DNA of 64,000 nucleotides from Arsenicicoccus sp. oral taxon 190 (lineage in GTDB: Bacteria; Actinomycetota; Actinomycetes; Actinomycetales; Dermatophilaceae), in contig NZ_CP012070.1 of assembly GCF_001189535.1 (NCBI RefSeq), positions 2,604,001 to 2,668,000 of the forward strand, written 5' to 3'. Positions within the stretch are counted from its first letter, which is position 1. Each line of letters starts with the position of its first letter. The translations under genes and the position numbers were made by a program. Below, piece by piece: positions 48,509 to 57,230 of this stretch. Below the pieces are notes generated by a model. That model was not told the DNA's origin. It saw only the letters and a list, made by a program, of their open reading frames with translations, and did not search any database.

Positions 48509-49297
48509 TCACCGGGAGCGCCCGAGCTGTAGCCGGTCCCAGGCGGCGACGGTGGCGGCGACCGAGGCCACCGCGAGCGCCAGGACCGCCCCCAGCTGCA
48601 GCGGGCTCACCGTGGCGGCGGCCTGGGGACCAGCGCCGCCGGCCCACAGGACCCCGGCAGCCCACGGCACCCATGCCCCGGCACCGAGGCCCACCGCGAG
48701 CTGCGTCGCCACGACCAGACCCAGGATGACGGCGACCGGGGCGAGCACGCCCCGGGCGACCGTCGCCACCAGGGTCGCCGGGAACGCTCCGGCGGTGAGC
48801 AGCACCCCCAGGGCGGCGAGCCGACCCACGACCCGCCCGCACTCTCCTGCCGACAGGCCCGTCGCGAGACCGAGGAGGCCGACGATCAGGGCCACGCCTG
48901 CGCAGACGACGACCGCCCAGCCGGTCAGGACGACGCACTTGGCGAGGGCCACGTCCCGTCGCCGGGTGGGCTGGGCGAACAAGCCGGTGACCGTGCCGTC
49001 CTGGAACTCCCGGCCCACGCACCAGGCCATGACGATCCCCACGCCCAGCACGGTCAGACCGCCCGACAGCTGCGCCGCGGACGCCAGCAGTCCGTCGGGC
49101 CCGGCCACCGGGACGAGGGCGGCGGCCTTGGCCGCGAGCGGTGACGACCCGCCGCGGCCGACCCCGAGGTGGAGCAGCGCCGTCGCCCCGGGCACCAGCG
49201 TCAGGAGGGCGAGAGAGGCGGTGAGGGTCACCCGGCTGCGCCGCAGCTTGAGCCACTCCACGGCCACCGCGCTGCGGAGTCCGGTCAGGCGGGCCAT
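48509..49297 (-). CDS. ABC transporter permease
   Basis: A 262-residue ABC-2-like permease. Six hydrophobic segments, with VEWLKLRRSRVTL near the N-terminus and GREFQDGTVTGLFAQPTRRRD between segments two and three, the typical landmark. The start ATG 49,297 overlaps the end of the ATPase gene by 13 bp. Third gene of the tetR-ATPase-permease operon; likely drug or peptide export. Confidence 0.88.
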   Translation of the reverse strand: MARLTGLRSAVAVEWLKLRRSRVTLTASLALLTLVPGATALLHLGVGRGGSSPLAAKAAALVPVAGPDGLLASAAQLSGGLTVLGVGIVMAWCVGREFQDGTVTGLFAQPTRRRDVALAKCVVLTGWAVVVCAGVALIVGLLGLATGLSAGECGRVVGRLAALGVLLTAGAFPATLVATVARGVLAPVAVILGLVVATQLAVGLGAGAWVPWAAGVLWAGGAGPQAAATVSPLQLGAVLALAVASVAATVAAWDRLQLGRSR

Positions 49298-50034
49298 CCG
49301 AGCTCCCCTCCGGCATCGGCGGTCGTCCGCCCGGCCCGCAGCACCGCGTCGAAGAAGGCGGCCCCCGGGTCGGGCACGGCCGGATCGATGGCCCCCACGA
49401 CGCGGCCGCGGTGCAGCACCGTGATCACGGTGGCGATGCGGGCGAGCTCGTCGAGGTGATGGCCCGAGACGAGCACGGCGGCCCCGTCGTCGGCCCGTCG
49501 CCGCAGCGACGCGCGGAGCCGCAGCACCGCGACGGGGTCCAGGGCGTTGGTGGGCTCGTCCAGGACGAGCACGTCGGGGTCGTGCAGCAGCGCAGCGGCG
49601 AGCCCGACCTTCTGGCGCGTCCCGAGGGACAGGGTGCGGGCGCGACGGTCCAGCCACGGGGTGAGCGCGACCTCCTCGCAGGCCGCGACCACACGGCGGC
49701 GCGCCTCGACGGGCGCCAGCTGCCGCAGCCGCGACACGGCCAGCAGGTTGTCCCGCACCGTGAGCTCCGGGTAGCACAGGGGCGTCTCAACCAGGTGCCC
49801 CACCCGGCGCCACACGGCCGGTCGGGCGCGCCGGGCGCGCCCCCCCAGCACGAGCGCCTGCCCGGACGCCGGCGTCTGCATCCCGAGGAGCAGCCGCATC
49901 AGCGTGGTCTTGCCGGCCCCGTTGAGCCCGACGAGAGCGTGGACCGTCCCCGCCTCGACCCGCAGGTCGACCCCGTCGAGCAGCAGACGGCCCCCGGCGC
50001 GAGCGCACACCGACCGGGCCTCGAGCGCGGTCAT
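49285..50034 (-). CDS. ABC transporter ATP-binding protein
   Basis: A 249-residue ATPase. Walker A GLNGAGKTT (about 37-45), signature TLSLGTRQKVGLA (LSLGT replaces LSGGQ, as is common in ABC-2 exporters), Walker B VLVLDEPTNALDP and the switch His in SGHHLDEL. The ATG overlaps the tetR stop (ATGA). Works with the permease that follows. Confidence 0.92.
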   Translation of the reverse strand: MTALEARSVCARAGGRLLLDGVDLRVEAGTVHALVGLNGAGKTTLMRLLLGMQTPASGQALVLGGRARRARPAVWRRVGHLVETPLCYPELTVRDNLLAVSRLRQLAPVEARRRVVAACEEVALTPWLDRRARTLSLGTRQKVGLAAALLHDPDVLVLDEPTNALDPVAVLRLRASLRRRADDGAAVLVSGHHLDELARIATVITVLHRGRVVGAIDPAVPDPGAAFFDAVLRAGRTTADAGGELGWPA

Positions 50035-50594
50035 CGCTCCTCCCCCGGCGCGGCGAGGACGGCGAGCGCCTCCACGACCACCATGCCGAGGTCGTCGCCA
50101 CGCGGTCCGCGGGCCAGCAGCGCCGCCGTCAGCGCCCCCAGGCAGGCGCCGGCGCAGGCCTCGGCCACCTCCGGAGGTGCTCCGCCGTCCACGAGGGCGG
50201 CCACGATCCCCTGGTGGGTGGCGCGGTTGCTCTCCCAGGACCGTGCCCGCAGGCCGGGGTGCCCGGCGACGATCTGCAGCTGGCGGCGCACGGCTGCGAC
50301 GGCCGGCTCCTCGGTAGCCAGGGCCTCCCACGCCTGCAGGATCCCGCGCCGCGCCCGCTCCAGCGGGGCCAGCTGCACCGGCTGCCGCGCGACCGCCTCG
50401 GCCATGGCGCGGTCCTCGCCGTCGCTCAGGACGACGTCCTCCTTGGTCGGGAAGTGCCGGAAGAAGGTCATGTGGGAGACACCCGCCGCGGTCGCGATCT
50501 CCTGGACGGTCACCTGGTCGAAGCCGCGGTCGAGGACGAGCTCCAGCGCGACCGCGCGGATGCGCTCGCGGGTGCGCTGCCCCTTGCCTGCCAT
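50031..50594 (-). CDS. TetR-family regulator
   Basis: A 187-residue repressor. The N-terminal HTH is RTRERIRAVALELVLDRGF...VTVQEIATAAGVSHMTFFRHF-like over residues 8-50; the rest is the ligand domain. ATG 50,594 has a GGGGGG site before it; ATG 50,606 is possible. First gene of the exporter operon, so probably represses it through the palindrome in the divergent region. Confidence 0.9.
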   Translation of the reverse strand: MAGKGQRTRERIRAVALELVLDRGFDQVTVQEIATAAGVSHMTFFRHFPTKEDVVLSDGEDRAMAEAVARQPVQLAPLERARRGILQAWEALATEEPAVAAVRRQLQIVAGHPGLRARSWESNRATHQGIVAALVDGGAPPEVAEACAGACLGALTAALLARGPRGDDLGMVVVEALAVLAAPGEER

Positions 50595-50615
50595 GCCCCC
50601 CAGCATGACAGAAAC

Positions 50616-50628
50616 GTTAGTCGCTAAC
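50616..50628. promoter_or_regulatory. Palindrome, likely TetR operator
   Basis: GTTAG-TCG-CTAAC lies 22 bp before the tetR ATG in AT-rich intergenic DNA. Confidence 0.65.
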
Positions 50629-50650
50629 AATAGCAACTTTACTTGCTGGG

Positions 50651-50665
50651 ATACAATAGTTGTAT
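50651..50665. promoter_or_regulatory. Palindrome over the marR start, likely MarR operator
   Basis: ATACAA-TAG-TTGTAT covers both the -10 box TACAAT (50652-50657) and the first bases of the marR start codon (ATG 50,664), so binding would block a leaderless start directly. Confidence 0.7.
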
Positions 50666-51089
50666 GACAACAACCACCAGGGTCGATGCGGCCGAGGTGT
50701 GGATCCAGCTCGCCACGGTCTTCTCCGACAACCGGGCCTACTGGCAGCCACGCGTGGTCGAGCGGACCGGCATGCCCTTCAGCCGGTTCCGAGCGCTGCG
50801 CCGGCTCGAGCAGGCCCCCATGAGCGGCGGCGAGCTGGCGACCTCGCTGCGCGTCGACGCCCCCGCCGCGAGCGTCATCGTCGGCGACCTCGCAGCACGA
50901 GGGCTGGTCCGCAAGGAGGCCGACCCCGAGGACGGACGGCGCAAGATCATCACCGTCACCGACGAGGGACGGCGGCTCATGGACGACATACGAGCACTGC
51001 CTGAGCCGGTCCCCGCGCTCGCGGCGCTCTCCCCCGACGAGCTGGCCACCCTGCACACCCTGCTCACCAAGGTCCAGGAGGCCCGATGA
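50664..51089 (+). CDS. MarR-family regulator
   Basis: A 141-residue winged-helix regulator with the MarR layout: RFRALRRLEQAPMSGGELATSL, then RVDAPAASVIVGDLAARGLV as recognition region, and RKEADPEDGRRKIITVTDEG as wing. ATG 50,664 is leaderless and inside its own palindrome. It overlaps the MFS gene (ATGA), which it likely controls. Confidence 0.92.
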   Translation: MTTTTRVDAAEVWIQLATVFSDNRAYWQPRVVERTGMPFSRFRALRRLEQAPMSGGELATSLRVDAPAASVIVGDLAARGLVRKEADPEDGRRKIITVTDEGRRLMDDIRALPEPVPALAALSPDELATLHTLLTKVQEAR

Positions 51090-52495
51090 CCCAGCCCCGC
51101 AACCGCTGGCTGGTGCTGGCGATCTGCTGCATGAGTCTCTTCATCGTGGGGCTCGACGTGTCGGCCCTCAACCTGGCGCTGCCGTCGCTGCAGCGCGACC
51201 TGCACGTGAGCCCCTCCCGGCTGCAGTGGGTGCTCGACTCCTACACCGTGGTCCTCGCAAGCCTGCTGATGCTGTCCGGCTCGGTCGCCGACCGGGTCGG
51301 ACGCCGCCGCGTCTTCCAGGTCGGCCTGGTCACCTTCGGGATCGGCTCGGCACTGTGCGCCTTCTCCACCTCCGGGGAGATGCTCATCGCCTGCCGGGTG
51401 CTGCAGGCGGTGGGCGGCTCGATGCTCAACCCGGTGGCCATGTCGATCATCACCACGACCTTCACCGACGCCCGCGAGCGCGCCCAGGCCATCGGCTTCT
51501 GGGGCGGGACGATCGGGCTGTCCATGGCCCTCGGACCAGTCGTGGGCGGCGTCCTGGTCGAGACGCTCGGCTGGCAGGCGGTGTTCTGGATGAACGTGCC
51601 GGTGACGCTCGCGGCGTTCGCGCTCGCAGCGCGCTACGTCCCGGAGTCGCGTGCTCCCCGCCCGCGCCGCCTCGACCCGGCCGGGCAGGCCCTGGTCATG
51701 GTCGGGCTCGGCTCGGTGACCTTCGCGCTCATCGAGGGGCGCGAGGCCGGTTGGGCCTCGCCGCTGGTGCTCGGCTGCCTCGCCGCGTCGGTGGTCGCCA
51801 CGGCGACGCTGGTGGCGGTCGAGCTGCGCGCCGCCGAGCCGTTGATCGACCCCCGGTTCTTCCTCAGCCTGCCCTTCACCGGGGCCGTGGCCTCCGCGGT
51901 AGTAGGTTTCGCCGCGCAGGCGGGGTTCTTGCTGGTCAACACCCTCTACCTGCAGTCCGAGCGGGGTCTGTCGCCGCTGCACGCCGGCCTCATGACGGTG
52001 CCGATGGCGGTGTGCACCGGGCTCCTCGCGCCCGTGTCCGGCCGGGTCGTCGGCGTCCGGGGCCCGCGGCTGCCGATGGTCCTGGCCGGCCTCGGGATCG
52101 CGGCGTCCGCCCTGGTGCTGGGCACCATCACGGCGACCACGAGCACCCCGGTGCTGCTGCTGGCCTACGTGCTCTTCGGGTGCGGTTTCGGGCTGCTCAA
52201 CGCGCCCATCACCAACGCCGCCGTCACCGGGATGCCGCGCAGCCGGGCCGGCGTGGCCGCGGCCGTCGCCTCGACCTCACGCCAGGTCGGCGCAGCGCTC
52301 GGCGTGGCGGTCTTCGGGACCCTGGCCTTCTCGGCCCTCGGCACGACCACGAGCAGCCTCGCGCTCGCCTCCCGCACCGGGTGGCACGTGATGGCCGGCT
52401 GCGGCGCCCTGCTGGTGGCGACCGGCCTGGTGGCGACCACGCCGGCGGCGCGCCGCAGCAGCCAGCGCGTCGCGGACCTGCTCGGAGCGCACTGA
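51086..52495 (+). CDS. MFS multidrug exporter, DHA2 (EmrB/QacA) type
   Basis: A 469-residue transporter with about 14 hydrophobic segments. Motif A-like GSVADRVGRRRVF follows segment two; LDVSALNLALPSLQRDL in segment one and LGPVVGGVL in segment five are the DHA2 marks. Exports toxic compounds with proton exchange. Co-transcribed with marR. Confidence 0.92.
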   Translation: MTQPRNRWLVLAICCMSLFIVGLDVSALNLALPSLQRDLHVSPSRLQWVLDSYTVVLASLLMLSGSVADRVGRRRVFQVGLVTFGIGSALCAFSTSGEMLIACRVLQAVGGSMLNPVAMSIITTTFTDARERAQAIGFWGGTIGLSMALGPVVGGVLVETLGWQAVFWMNVPVTLAAFALAARYVPESRAPRPRRLDPAGQALVMVGLGSVTFALIEGREAGWASPLVLGCLAASVVATATLVAVELRAAEPLIDPRFFLSLPFTGAVASAVVGFAAQAGFLLVNTLYLQSERGLSPLHAGLMTVPMAVCTGLLAPVSGRVVGVRGPRLPMVLAGLGIAASALVLGTITATTSTPVLLLAYVLFGCGFGLLNAPITNAAVTGMPRSRAGVAAAVASTSRQVGAALGVAVFGTLAFSALGTTTSSLALASRTGWHVMAGCGALLVATGLVATTPAARRSSQRVADLLGAH

Positions 52496-52811
52496 CGGCG
52501 GATGGCCCGGGCGATCCGGTCGGCGTCGATCCGCAGCTCCCGGAACATGCCCGAGATCGGGTTGGCGAACCCCGTGAAGTAGAGCCCCGGCAGCGCCGGC
52601 TCGGCCCCGTGGGCCCTCGGCAGACCGCGACCGTCGAGCACCCCCAGCGGGCCCACGAGGGGCTCGAGGTTGTGCCGGTAGCCCGCCGCCACGACGACCG
52701 CGTCGGGACGCAGCCGGGTGCCGTCGGTCAGCACCACCTCGTCCCCCTCGAACCGCTCGGGAGCCTTGACCGGCACCACGGCCCGGCTCTGGATCGACCC
52801 GACGATGCCGA
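52496..52811 (-). pseudogene. Flavin monooxygenase C-terminal remnant
   Basis: A minus-strand reading with VVPVKAPERFEGDEVVL, DAVVVAAGYRHNLEPL and LYFTGFANPISGMFREL matches the last ~100 residues of flavin-containing monooxygenases. There is no N-terminus; it joins the MFS remnant abruptly at about 52,812 and has no proper stop before running antisense into the MFS exporter gene. Confidence 0.75.
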
Positions 52812-53057
52812 GCCGAACTGCTTGGAGAATCCGGCGACGATCGTCGGGAGGAAGAAGCTGAGGGCGTAGAGGCCGTAGCAGATGCCGAAGTACACGAAGG
52901 ACAGCGCGAGCACCCGGCCGCTGGTCAGGGCCTTGCGGACGGACCAGCCGTGGGCCCGCTGGGTCTGGTCGTGCTCCTGGGCGATGCGGCGGGTCAGCCA
53001 GTCCCGCTCGTCCTCGGTCAGCCAGGTCGCGTCCGCCGGCCGGTCGGTGAGGTACGC
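52812..53057 (-). pseudogene. MFS transporter internal fragment
   Basis: About 80 residues of an anion:cation symporter-type MFS protein: YLTDRPADATWL, EDERDWLTRRI, then a membrane segment FGICYGLYALSFFLPTIV and FSKQFG. Both ends are cut off. The reading switches to the monooxygenase remnant right after KQFG. Confidence 0.72.
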
Positions 53058-53346
53058 CGCCCGACGGCACGTCCGCTGGCAGCTCGGCCCGCTGCTCGAC
53101 CGTGACGCGGACACCGGCAGCGACCTGGTCGACACCCTGGGGGCCTACCTGGCCGAGGGGCGCTCGCACTCCGCGGCAGCGCAGCGCCTCGGCATCCACG
53201 CCAACACCCTCTACCAGCGGCTGCACCGCATCGACCGGTTGCTCGGACCGGGCTGGCGCGAGCCGTCGCGGGTCTTCGAGCTGCAGCTCGCGCTGGAGCT
53301 GCACCGGCTCGGCAGGTCCCACCCCGGTCGCGCGGCGCCGCGCTGA
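53058..53346 (+). pseudogene. PucR-type regulator C-terminal remnant
   Basis: On the plus strand LGPLLDRDADTGSDLVDTLGAYL, HSAAAQRLGIHANTLYQRL and RVFELQLALEL match the PucR C-terminal HTH. It ends with a real stop at 53,346 but lacks about 75% of the gene. Confidence 0.75.
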
Positions 53347-53370
53347 CCGGCCGGCCCGGCCCGGCCCGCG

Positions 53371-53814
53371 TCAGCGGCCGAGGCCGTGCGAGTGCAGCGG
53401 CAGCCGGGCCGCCTCGGGGCCGTAGCGCACCACCGTGGCGAGGCTCGCCGGCCGGATGTCCACGTCGTAGAGCGCCTCCGCGTCGAACCACCGGAACTCC
53501 ATCCCCGGCACCAGCGCGTCGGATCGGGCCCGGTCCACCCGCACCTCGAAGGCGAGGTTGATCTCGTGGTGGGCGACCCCGTCGAGGACGAAGGCGTTCT
53601 CGACCACCGCGACGAGGTCCGCCACGTTGGCCTCCAGGCCCAGCTCGTCGAGGATGTCGCGGTGCAGGGCGTCCTTGGCGGACTCCCCCAGCTGCACGGG
53701 CCCGCCCGGCAGGAACCAGTAGTCGTGGTCAGTCAGCCGCGTCAGCAGGACCCGGGGGCCGCTGCGGACGACCGCGGACACGACGACGTCGAACTTCTCC
53801 GGTCGATTCGCCAT
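53371..53814 (-). CDS. NUDIX hydrolase
   Basis: A 147-residue NUDIX protein. The box is slightly degenerate: GPVQLGESAKDALHRDILDE-LG has RD-IL-DE in place of RE-U-x-EE. Acidic residues still suit metal binding. A TAGAGT box lies 6 nt before the ATG. Hydrolyses some nucleoside diphosphate-X; substrate unknown. Confidence 0.87.
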   Translation of the reverse strand: MANRPEKFDVVVSAVVRSGPRVLLTRLTDHDYWFLPGGPVQLGESAKDALHRDILDELGLEANVADLVAVVENAFVLDGVAHHEINLAFEVRVDRARSDALVPGMEFRWFDAEALYDVDIRPASLATVVRYGPEAARLPLHSHGLGR

Positions 53815-53820
53815 GGCACG

Positions 53821-53826
53821 ACTCTA
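53821..53826 (-). promoter_or_regulatory. Leaderless -10 box of the NUDIX gene
   Basis: TAGAGT on the minus strand, 6 nt, then ATG at 53,814. Confidence 0.6.
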
Positions 53827-54330
53827 GGAGGCATCGCCTCCCGACGGGAGACGGGGTGCCGGTCGTTGCTCACGGCCGTCCACCTCGTCCGGGTCCCCGG
53901 ACAGGCGCACGATCGTGACGACCTCCGCCTCGACCTCGTATCGCGACTGGGCCGGGACGGCCCCCCGGAAGAACCGCCGCCGCAGCGCGCCGGTGACCTC
54001 GACCACGTCCCCGGCCGCCAGCACGAGCCCGACCTCCCGGGCCCGCCCCTGCCAGCAGGCGACGTCGATGGTGTCGACCGTGGCGGGCCGGCGACCCTGG
54101 TCACGCGCCGTCGGGTCGGGCGGCCGCCGCACCACCAGCCGCAGCGTCACGGGGCTCGCCCCGCTGGGGAGCTCACGGACCTCCGGGTCGGCGCTGACCC
54201 GCCCCACGAGGCGCACCTCGTTGACCGCCTCCACCACGCTGCTCCCTGCCCGGTCACCCGTCGCCCGGTCATCCGTCACCCGGTCACCCGTCGCCCGGTC
54301 ACTCGTCTCGACCGTCTCCACCTGTGCCAC
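53824..54330 (-). CDS. Single-stranded DNA-binding-like protein
   Basis: A 168-residue protein with one OB fold (about 40-145): NEVRLVGRVSADPEVRELPSG, VDTIDVACW, GDVVEVTGALRRRFF, SRYEVEAEVV. The acidic SSB tail DDDIPF is absent, so this is an accessory SSB rather than the replication one. The N-terminal arm has 15-nt repeats. GTG 54,330 has GGAGGA before it. Two DnaA-box-like sites lie 80-120 bp upstream. Confidence 0.8.
   Translation of the reverse strand: MAQVETVETSDRATGDRVTDDRATGDRAGSSVVEAVNEVRLVGRVSADPEVRELPSGASPVTLRLVVRRPPDPTARDQGRRPATVDTIDVACWQGRAREVGLVLAAGDVVEVTGALRRRFFRGAVPAQSRYEVEAEVVTIVRLSGDPDEVDGREQRPAPRLPSGGDAS
54251..54310 (-). repeat. Four 15-bp units in the ssb-like gene
   Basis: Four in-frame 15-bp units (plus-strand consensus CGGTCACCCGTCGCC) encode the DRATG/DRVTD repeats of the N-terminal arm. 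Confidence 0.8.
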
Positions 54331-54411
54331 GTCCACTCCTCCACCTCGTCCGGGGGCTCGGGACCACGGTGCCGCGCAGGCGGCATACGGGACAGGCGGG
54401 GAGAGCCGGCC

Positions 54412-54450
54412 TGTGGACGAACGGCCGGGACCGCGACGCGCTGTGGACAA
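54412..54450 (-). promoter_or_regulatory. Second pair of DnaA-box-like sites
   Basis: On the minus strand TTGTCCACA (54,450-54,442) is followed 30 bp later by TCGTCCACA (54,420-54,412). The pair lies between the membrane protein and the ssb-like gene, with the same order and spacing as the pair at 28.4 kb. Confidence 0.5.
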
Positions 54451-54493
54451 CCACGCGGCGGGACGGGTTCCGAGAGGTGACGCCCCGCCGACG

Positions 54494-55126
54494 TCAGGGG
54501 CGCCCGCACCGTCGTCCGACGCGGACGACCTCCCGTGGCGCCGCGGTGGCTGGTTCGACGGGGACGGCCACCTCCCGGCCGCTCTCGAGCCGCAGCACGA
54601 GCCGCGACGGCCCCTCCCACCGGAGGCCGGCGAGGGCGCCGCCCGGATCGTCCTCGTTGACGCACGCGGCCTCCCACCGCCGCGACGAGGGCGCCTGGTC
54701 GAGGTGCCGCAACACCACGGTGATCACCGGCGACAGCTCGTCCCCGTCGGTCGTCACCTCTGCCGCGTATGCCGCCACGCCCGCCTGCCGGGGCGCGGGC
54801 ACCACCTGCTGGTCCCGCCCCGGGTGGACTCCCGCGCTGATCACCAGGCCGACGAGGCCGAACACCGTGGCGCCCAGCGCAGCCAGCAGGATCGTCACGA
54901 CCAGGCGGCCCTGCGGCTCCCGCACCAGCGAGCGCAGACCCCAGGCGAGGAGCAGGTAGCCCGCGACCCCGTGCACGACCGGGTGGTCGAGCAGCTCGTG
55001 GACGAGCAGCGACCCGGTCGGGTTCGCGTGGCCCCAGGCGGTCGCCAGCAGCAGGACCGCGCCGGCGGCGAGCCACCACGGAGCGCGCCGGCGGGCCCGG
55101 TCCCCGGTGACGTCCGATCTACGCAC
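54494..55126 (-). CDS. Hypothetical membrane protein
   Basis: A 210-residue protein. Three hydrophobic segments lie in the first 100 residues (AAGAVLLLATAWG, VAGYLLLAWGL, VVTILLAALGATVFGLVGLV); a soluble C-terminal ~110 residues follow, with short strands. CATGAT lies 6 nt before the GTG start. I do not recognise the family. Confidence 0.65.
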   Translation of the reverse strand: MRRSDVTGDRARRRAPWWLAAGAVLLLATAWGHANPTGSLLVHELLDHPVVHGVAGYLLLAWGLRSLVREPQGRLVVTILLAALGATVFGLVGLVISAGVHPGRDQQVVPAPRQAGVAAYAAEVTTDGDELSPVITVVLRHLDQAPSSRRWEAACVNEDDPGGALAGLRWEGPSRLVLRLESGREVAVPVEPATAAPREVVRVGRRCGRP

Positions 55127-55245
55127 CGTCCCATCATGCCGTCCGGGTGACCTCGGGTCGTGGTGCGGCAGATCGGGACGATCCTGGCGCTAGCATCCGG
55201 CTCGACGGTCCTCGGGCGGCGAGGTCGCCGGCCGAGGAGACACGG

Positions 55246-56640
55246 ATGTCCAGCACGACCGCGGCGCGGGCGCGCCGACGCAGCACCCGCCACCAGCGCG
55301 CCTGGTACTGGTACGACTGGGCCAACTCCGCCTACGTCACGACGACGGCCACCGTGCTCATGGGCCCCTACCTAACCAGCATCGCCAACCGCGCGGCGTG
55401 CCCCGGCCAGCCCGTGACGCAGGTGTGCCGGACCGACCTGTCGGTCCTCGGGGTGCCCGTGTCCCCCGGGTCGCTCTACCCCTACGTCACGACGGTGACC
55501 ACCGTCCTGTCCGCGGTGCTGCTCGTCGCGGTGGGCGCCGTCGCCGACCGGTCCGCGGCGCCGCAGCGGCTGCTCGGCTGGTTCGCGGCCGTCGGGGCGG
55601 CCGCGGCGGCGGCCATGGTCTTCGTCCAGGGCACCGGCTGGCAGCTCGGGGTGGCGCTGCTCATGGTGGCGTCGCTGTGCCTGGGGTGCACGCTCGTGAT
55701 CTACGACGGCATCCTGTGCCGGATCGCCGGACCCGACGACCGGGACCGCGTCTCGTCCCGCGGCTGGGCGCTGGGCTACGTCGGCGGGGCGCTGCTGCTG
55801 GCGGCCAACTTCGGGCTGCTCACGGTCCACGACAGGCTCGGGCTGACGACGGACCAGGCGGTGCGGATCAGCCTGCTCTCCGCCGGGCTGTGGTGGGGCG
55901 TCTTCACCCTGATCCCCGTGCTCGGCCTGCGGGACCTGCCACCGCAGCCGCTGCCCGACGACCTGCCACCGGACGCCGGCCCGCGCGCCGGCACGGTGGG
56001 CGGGGCCTTCGCCCAGCTCCGCGACACCCTCACCGAGCTGCGTGGCTACCCCCAGACCCTGCTCTTCCTGCTCGCCTACCTCTTCTTCAACGACGGCATC
56101 CAGACGGTGATCAGCGCCTCGAGCCTCTTCGGGTCCAGCGAGCTCGGTATGGCGCAGTCGCAGGTGCTGCTGACCTTCCTGGTCGTCCAGGTCGTCGCCG
56201 TCGGCGGGGCGCTCGGCTTCGGGCGGCTGGCCGCGCGATTCGGTGCGCACCGCACGGTGCTGGCCAGCCTGGTCGTGTGGACGGTGGTGGTGGCCGTGGC
56301 GTTCGTGGTGCCCCGGGGCAGCTTCCCCGCCTTCGTGGCGCTCGGGGTGCTCATCGGTGTCGTGCTTGGCGGCACCCAGGCCCTGTCGCGCTCCCTCTAC
56401 AGCCAGCTGGTCCCCCGCGGGCGGGAGTCGGAGTTCTTCAGCCTCTACCAGGCGATGGAGCGCGGGACCAGCTGGTTCGGCACGCTGCTCTTCGGCCTGA
56501 TGCAGCAGTGGACGCACTCCTACCGCCTGTCCATCGTCGCGCTCGTGGTCTTCTTCGTCGTCGGCGGAGTGCTGCTGTCCAAGGTCGACGTGCGCGCCGG
56601 TATCCGCGCAGCCGGCAATGCGCAGCCCGCAGTCGTCTAG
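55246..56640 (+). CDS. MFS transporter, UMF1/Atg22-like
   Basis: A 464-residue transporter with about 12 segments. WYWYDWANSAYVTT near the start is the hallmark of the Atg22/UMF1 family (vacuolar amino-acid effluxers in yeast; unknown substrates in bacteria). GGTQALSRSLYSQLVPRGRE-type helix 10 residues are also typical. GAGGAG precedes ATG 55,246. Its stop codon is part of the rbpA promoter box. Confidence 0.9.
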   Translation: MSSTTAARARRRSTRHQRAWYWYDWANSAYVTTTATVLMGPYLTSIANRAACPGQPVTQVCRTDLSVLGVPVSPGSLYPYVTTVTTVLSAVLLVAVGAVADRSAAPQRLLGWFAAVGAAAAAAMVFVQGTGWQLGVALLMVASLCLGCTLVIYDGILCRIAGPDDRDRVSSRGWALGYVGGALLLAANFGLLTVHDRLGLTTDQAVRISLLSAGLWWGVFTLIPVLGLRDLPPQPLPDDLPPDAGPRAGTVGGAFAQLRDTLTELRGYPQTLLFLLAYLFFNDGIQTVISASSLFGSSELGMAQSQVLLTFLVVQVVAVGGALGFGRLAARFGAHRTVLASLVVWTVVVAVAFVVPRGSFPAFVALGVLIGVVLGGTQALSRSLYSQLVPRGRESEFFSLYQAMERGTSWFGTLLFGLMQQWTHSYRLSIVALVVFFVVGGVLLSKVDVRAGIRAAGNAQPAVV

Positions 56641-56643
56641 AAT
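56638..56643 (+). promoter_or_regulatory. rbpA promoter -10 box
   Basis: TAGAAT overlaps the upstream stop codon. It would give rbpA a 5' leader of about 145 nt (to 56,796), unlike most genes here. Confidence 0.5.
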
Positions 56644-56796
56644 GAAGGCTTTGGGTCGGTCTCGCCAGCATGGCGCCGCCCGTGGCGGCATCCAACCAGC
56701 GGGCCGCATCCCAGGAACAACCCCGGTCGTGCCGGCGTTCACCTGGGTGATCCGTAGACCGGATGGCTCCGCGGAGCCGATCGAAAGGGGTTTGAC

Positions 56797-57156
56797 ATGG
56801 CCGAGCGTTCACTGCGTGGATCGCGACTCGGGTCCTTCAGCATGGAGACCGATGACGGCGTCGTCCCCAGCGAGCGGCAGATCGTCGCCTACACGTGCCC
56901 GCAGGGCCACGTGACCGAGCTGCCCTTCTCCATCGAGGCCGAGGTGCCCGGCACCTGGGAGTGCCGCTGCGGCGAGCTGGGTCGGCTGCAGGGCGGTGAC
57001 GCTCCTGAGGAGAAGCCCGCCAAGCCCGCCCGCACCCACTGGGACATGCTGCTGGAGCGTCGCTCCGTCAAGGAGCTGGAGGAGCTGCTGGAGGAGCGCC
57101 TCACCCTGCTGCGCGAGTCGCGCGGGGAGAAGCCGCGCCCCAAGCGCACCGCCTGA
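56797..57156 (+). CDS. rbpA: RNA polymerase-binding protein RbpA
   Basis: A 119-residue protein specific to actinobacteria. It binds sigma-A/sigma-B and stabilises the open complex. Residues RGSRLG are in the N-terminal tail, the zinc-binding core has YTCPQGH and WECRCG, and the end (RTHWDMLLERRSVKELEELLEERL) is the sigma-interacting helix. AAAGGGG is the ribosome site. A strong terminator follows. Confidence 0.96.
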   Translation: MAERSLRGSRLGSFSMETDDGVVPSERQIVAYTCPQGHVTELPFSIEAEVPGTWECRCGELGRLQGGDAPEEKPAKPARTHWDMLLERRSVKELEELLEERLTLLRESRGEKPRPKRTA

Positions 57157-57171
57157 CGCCTCGCTGACGCC

Positions 57172-57209
57172 ACGACGGCCCGGACCCCGACTGGGGTCCG
57201 GGCCGTCGT
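57172..57209 (+). terminator. rbpA terminator
   Basis: ACGACGGCCCGGACCCC (57172-57188) pairs over all 17 bases with GGGGTCCGGGCCGTCGT (57193-57209); loop GACT. Confidence 0.9.
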
Positions 57210-57230
57210 CATGTCCCCCCCGCCCCCGCC

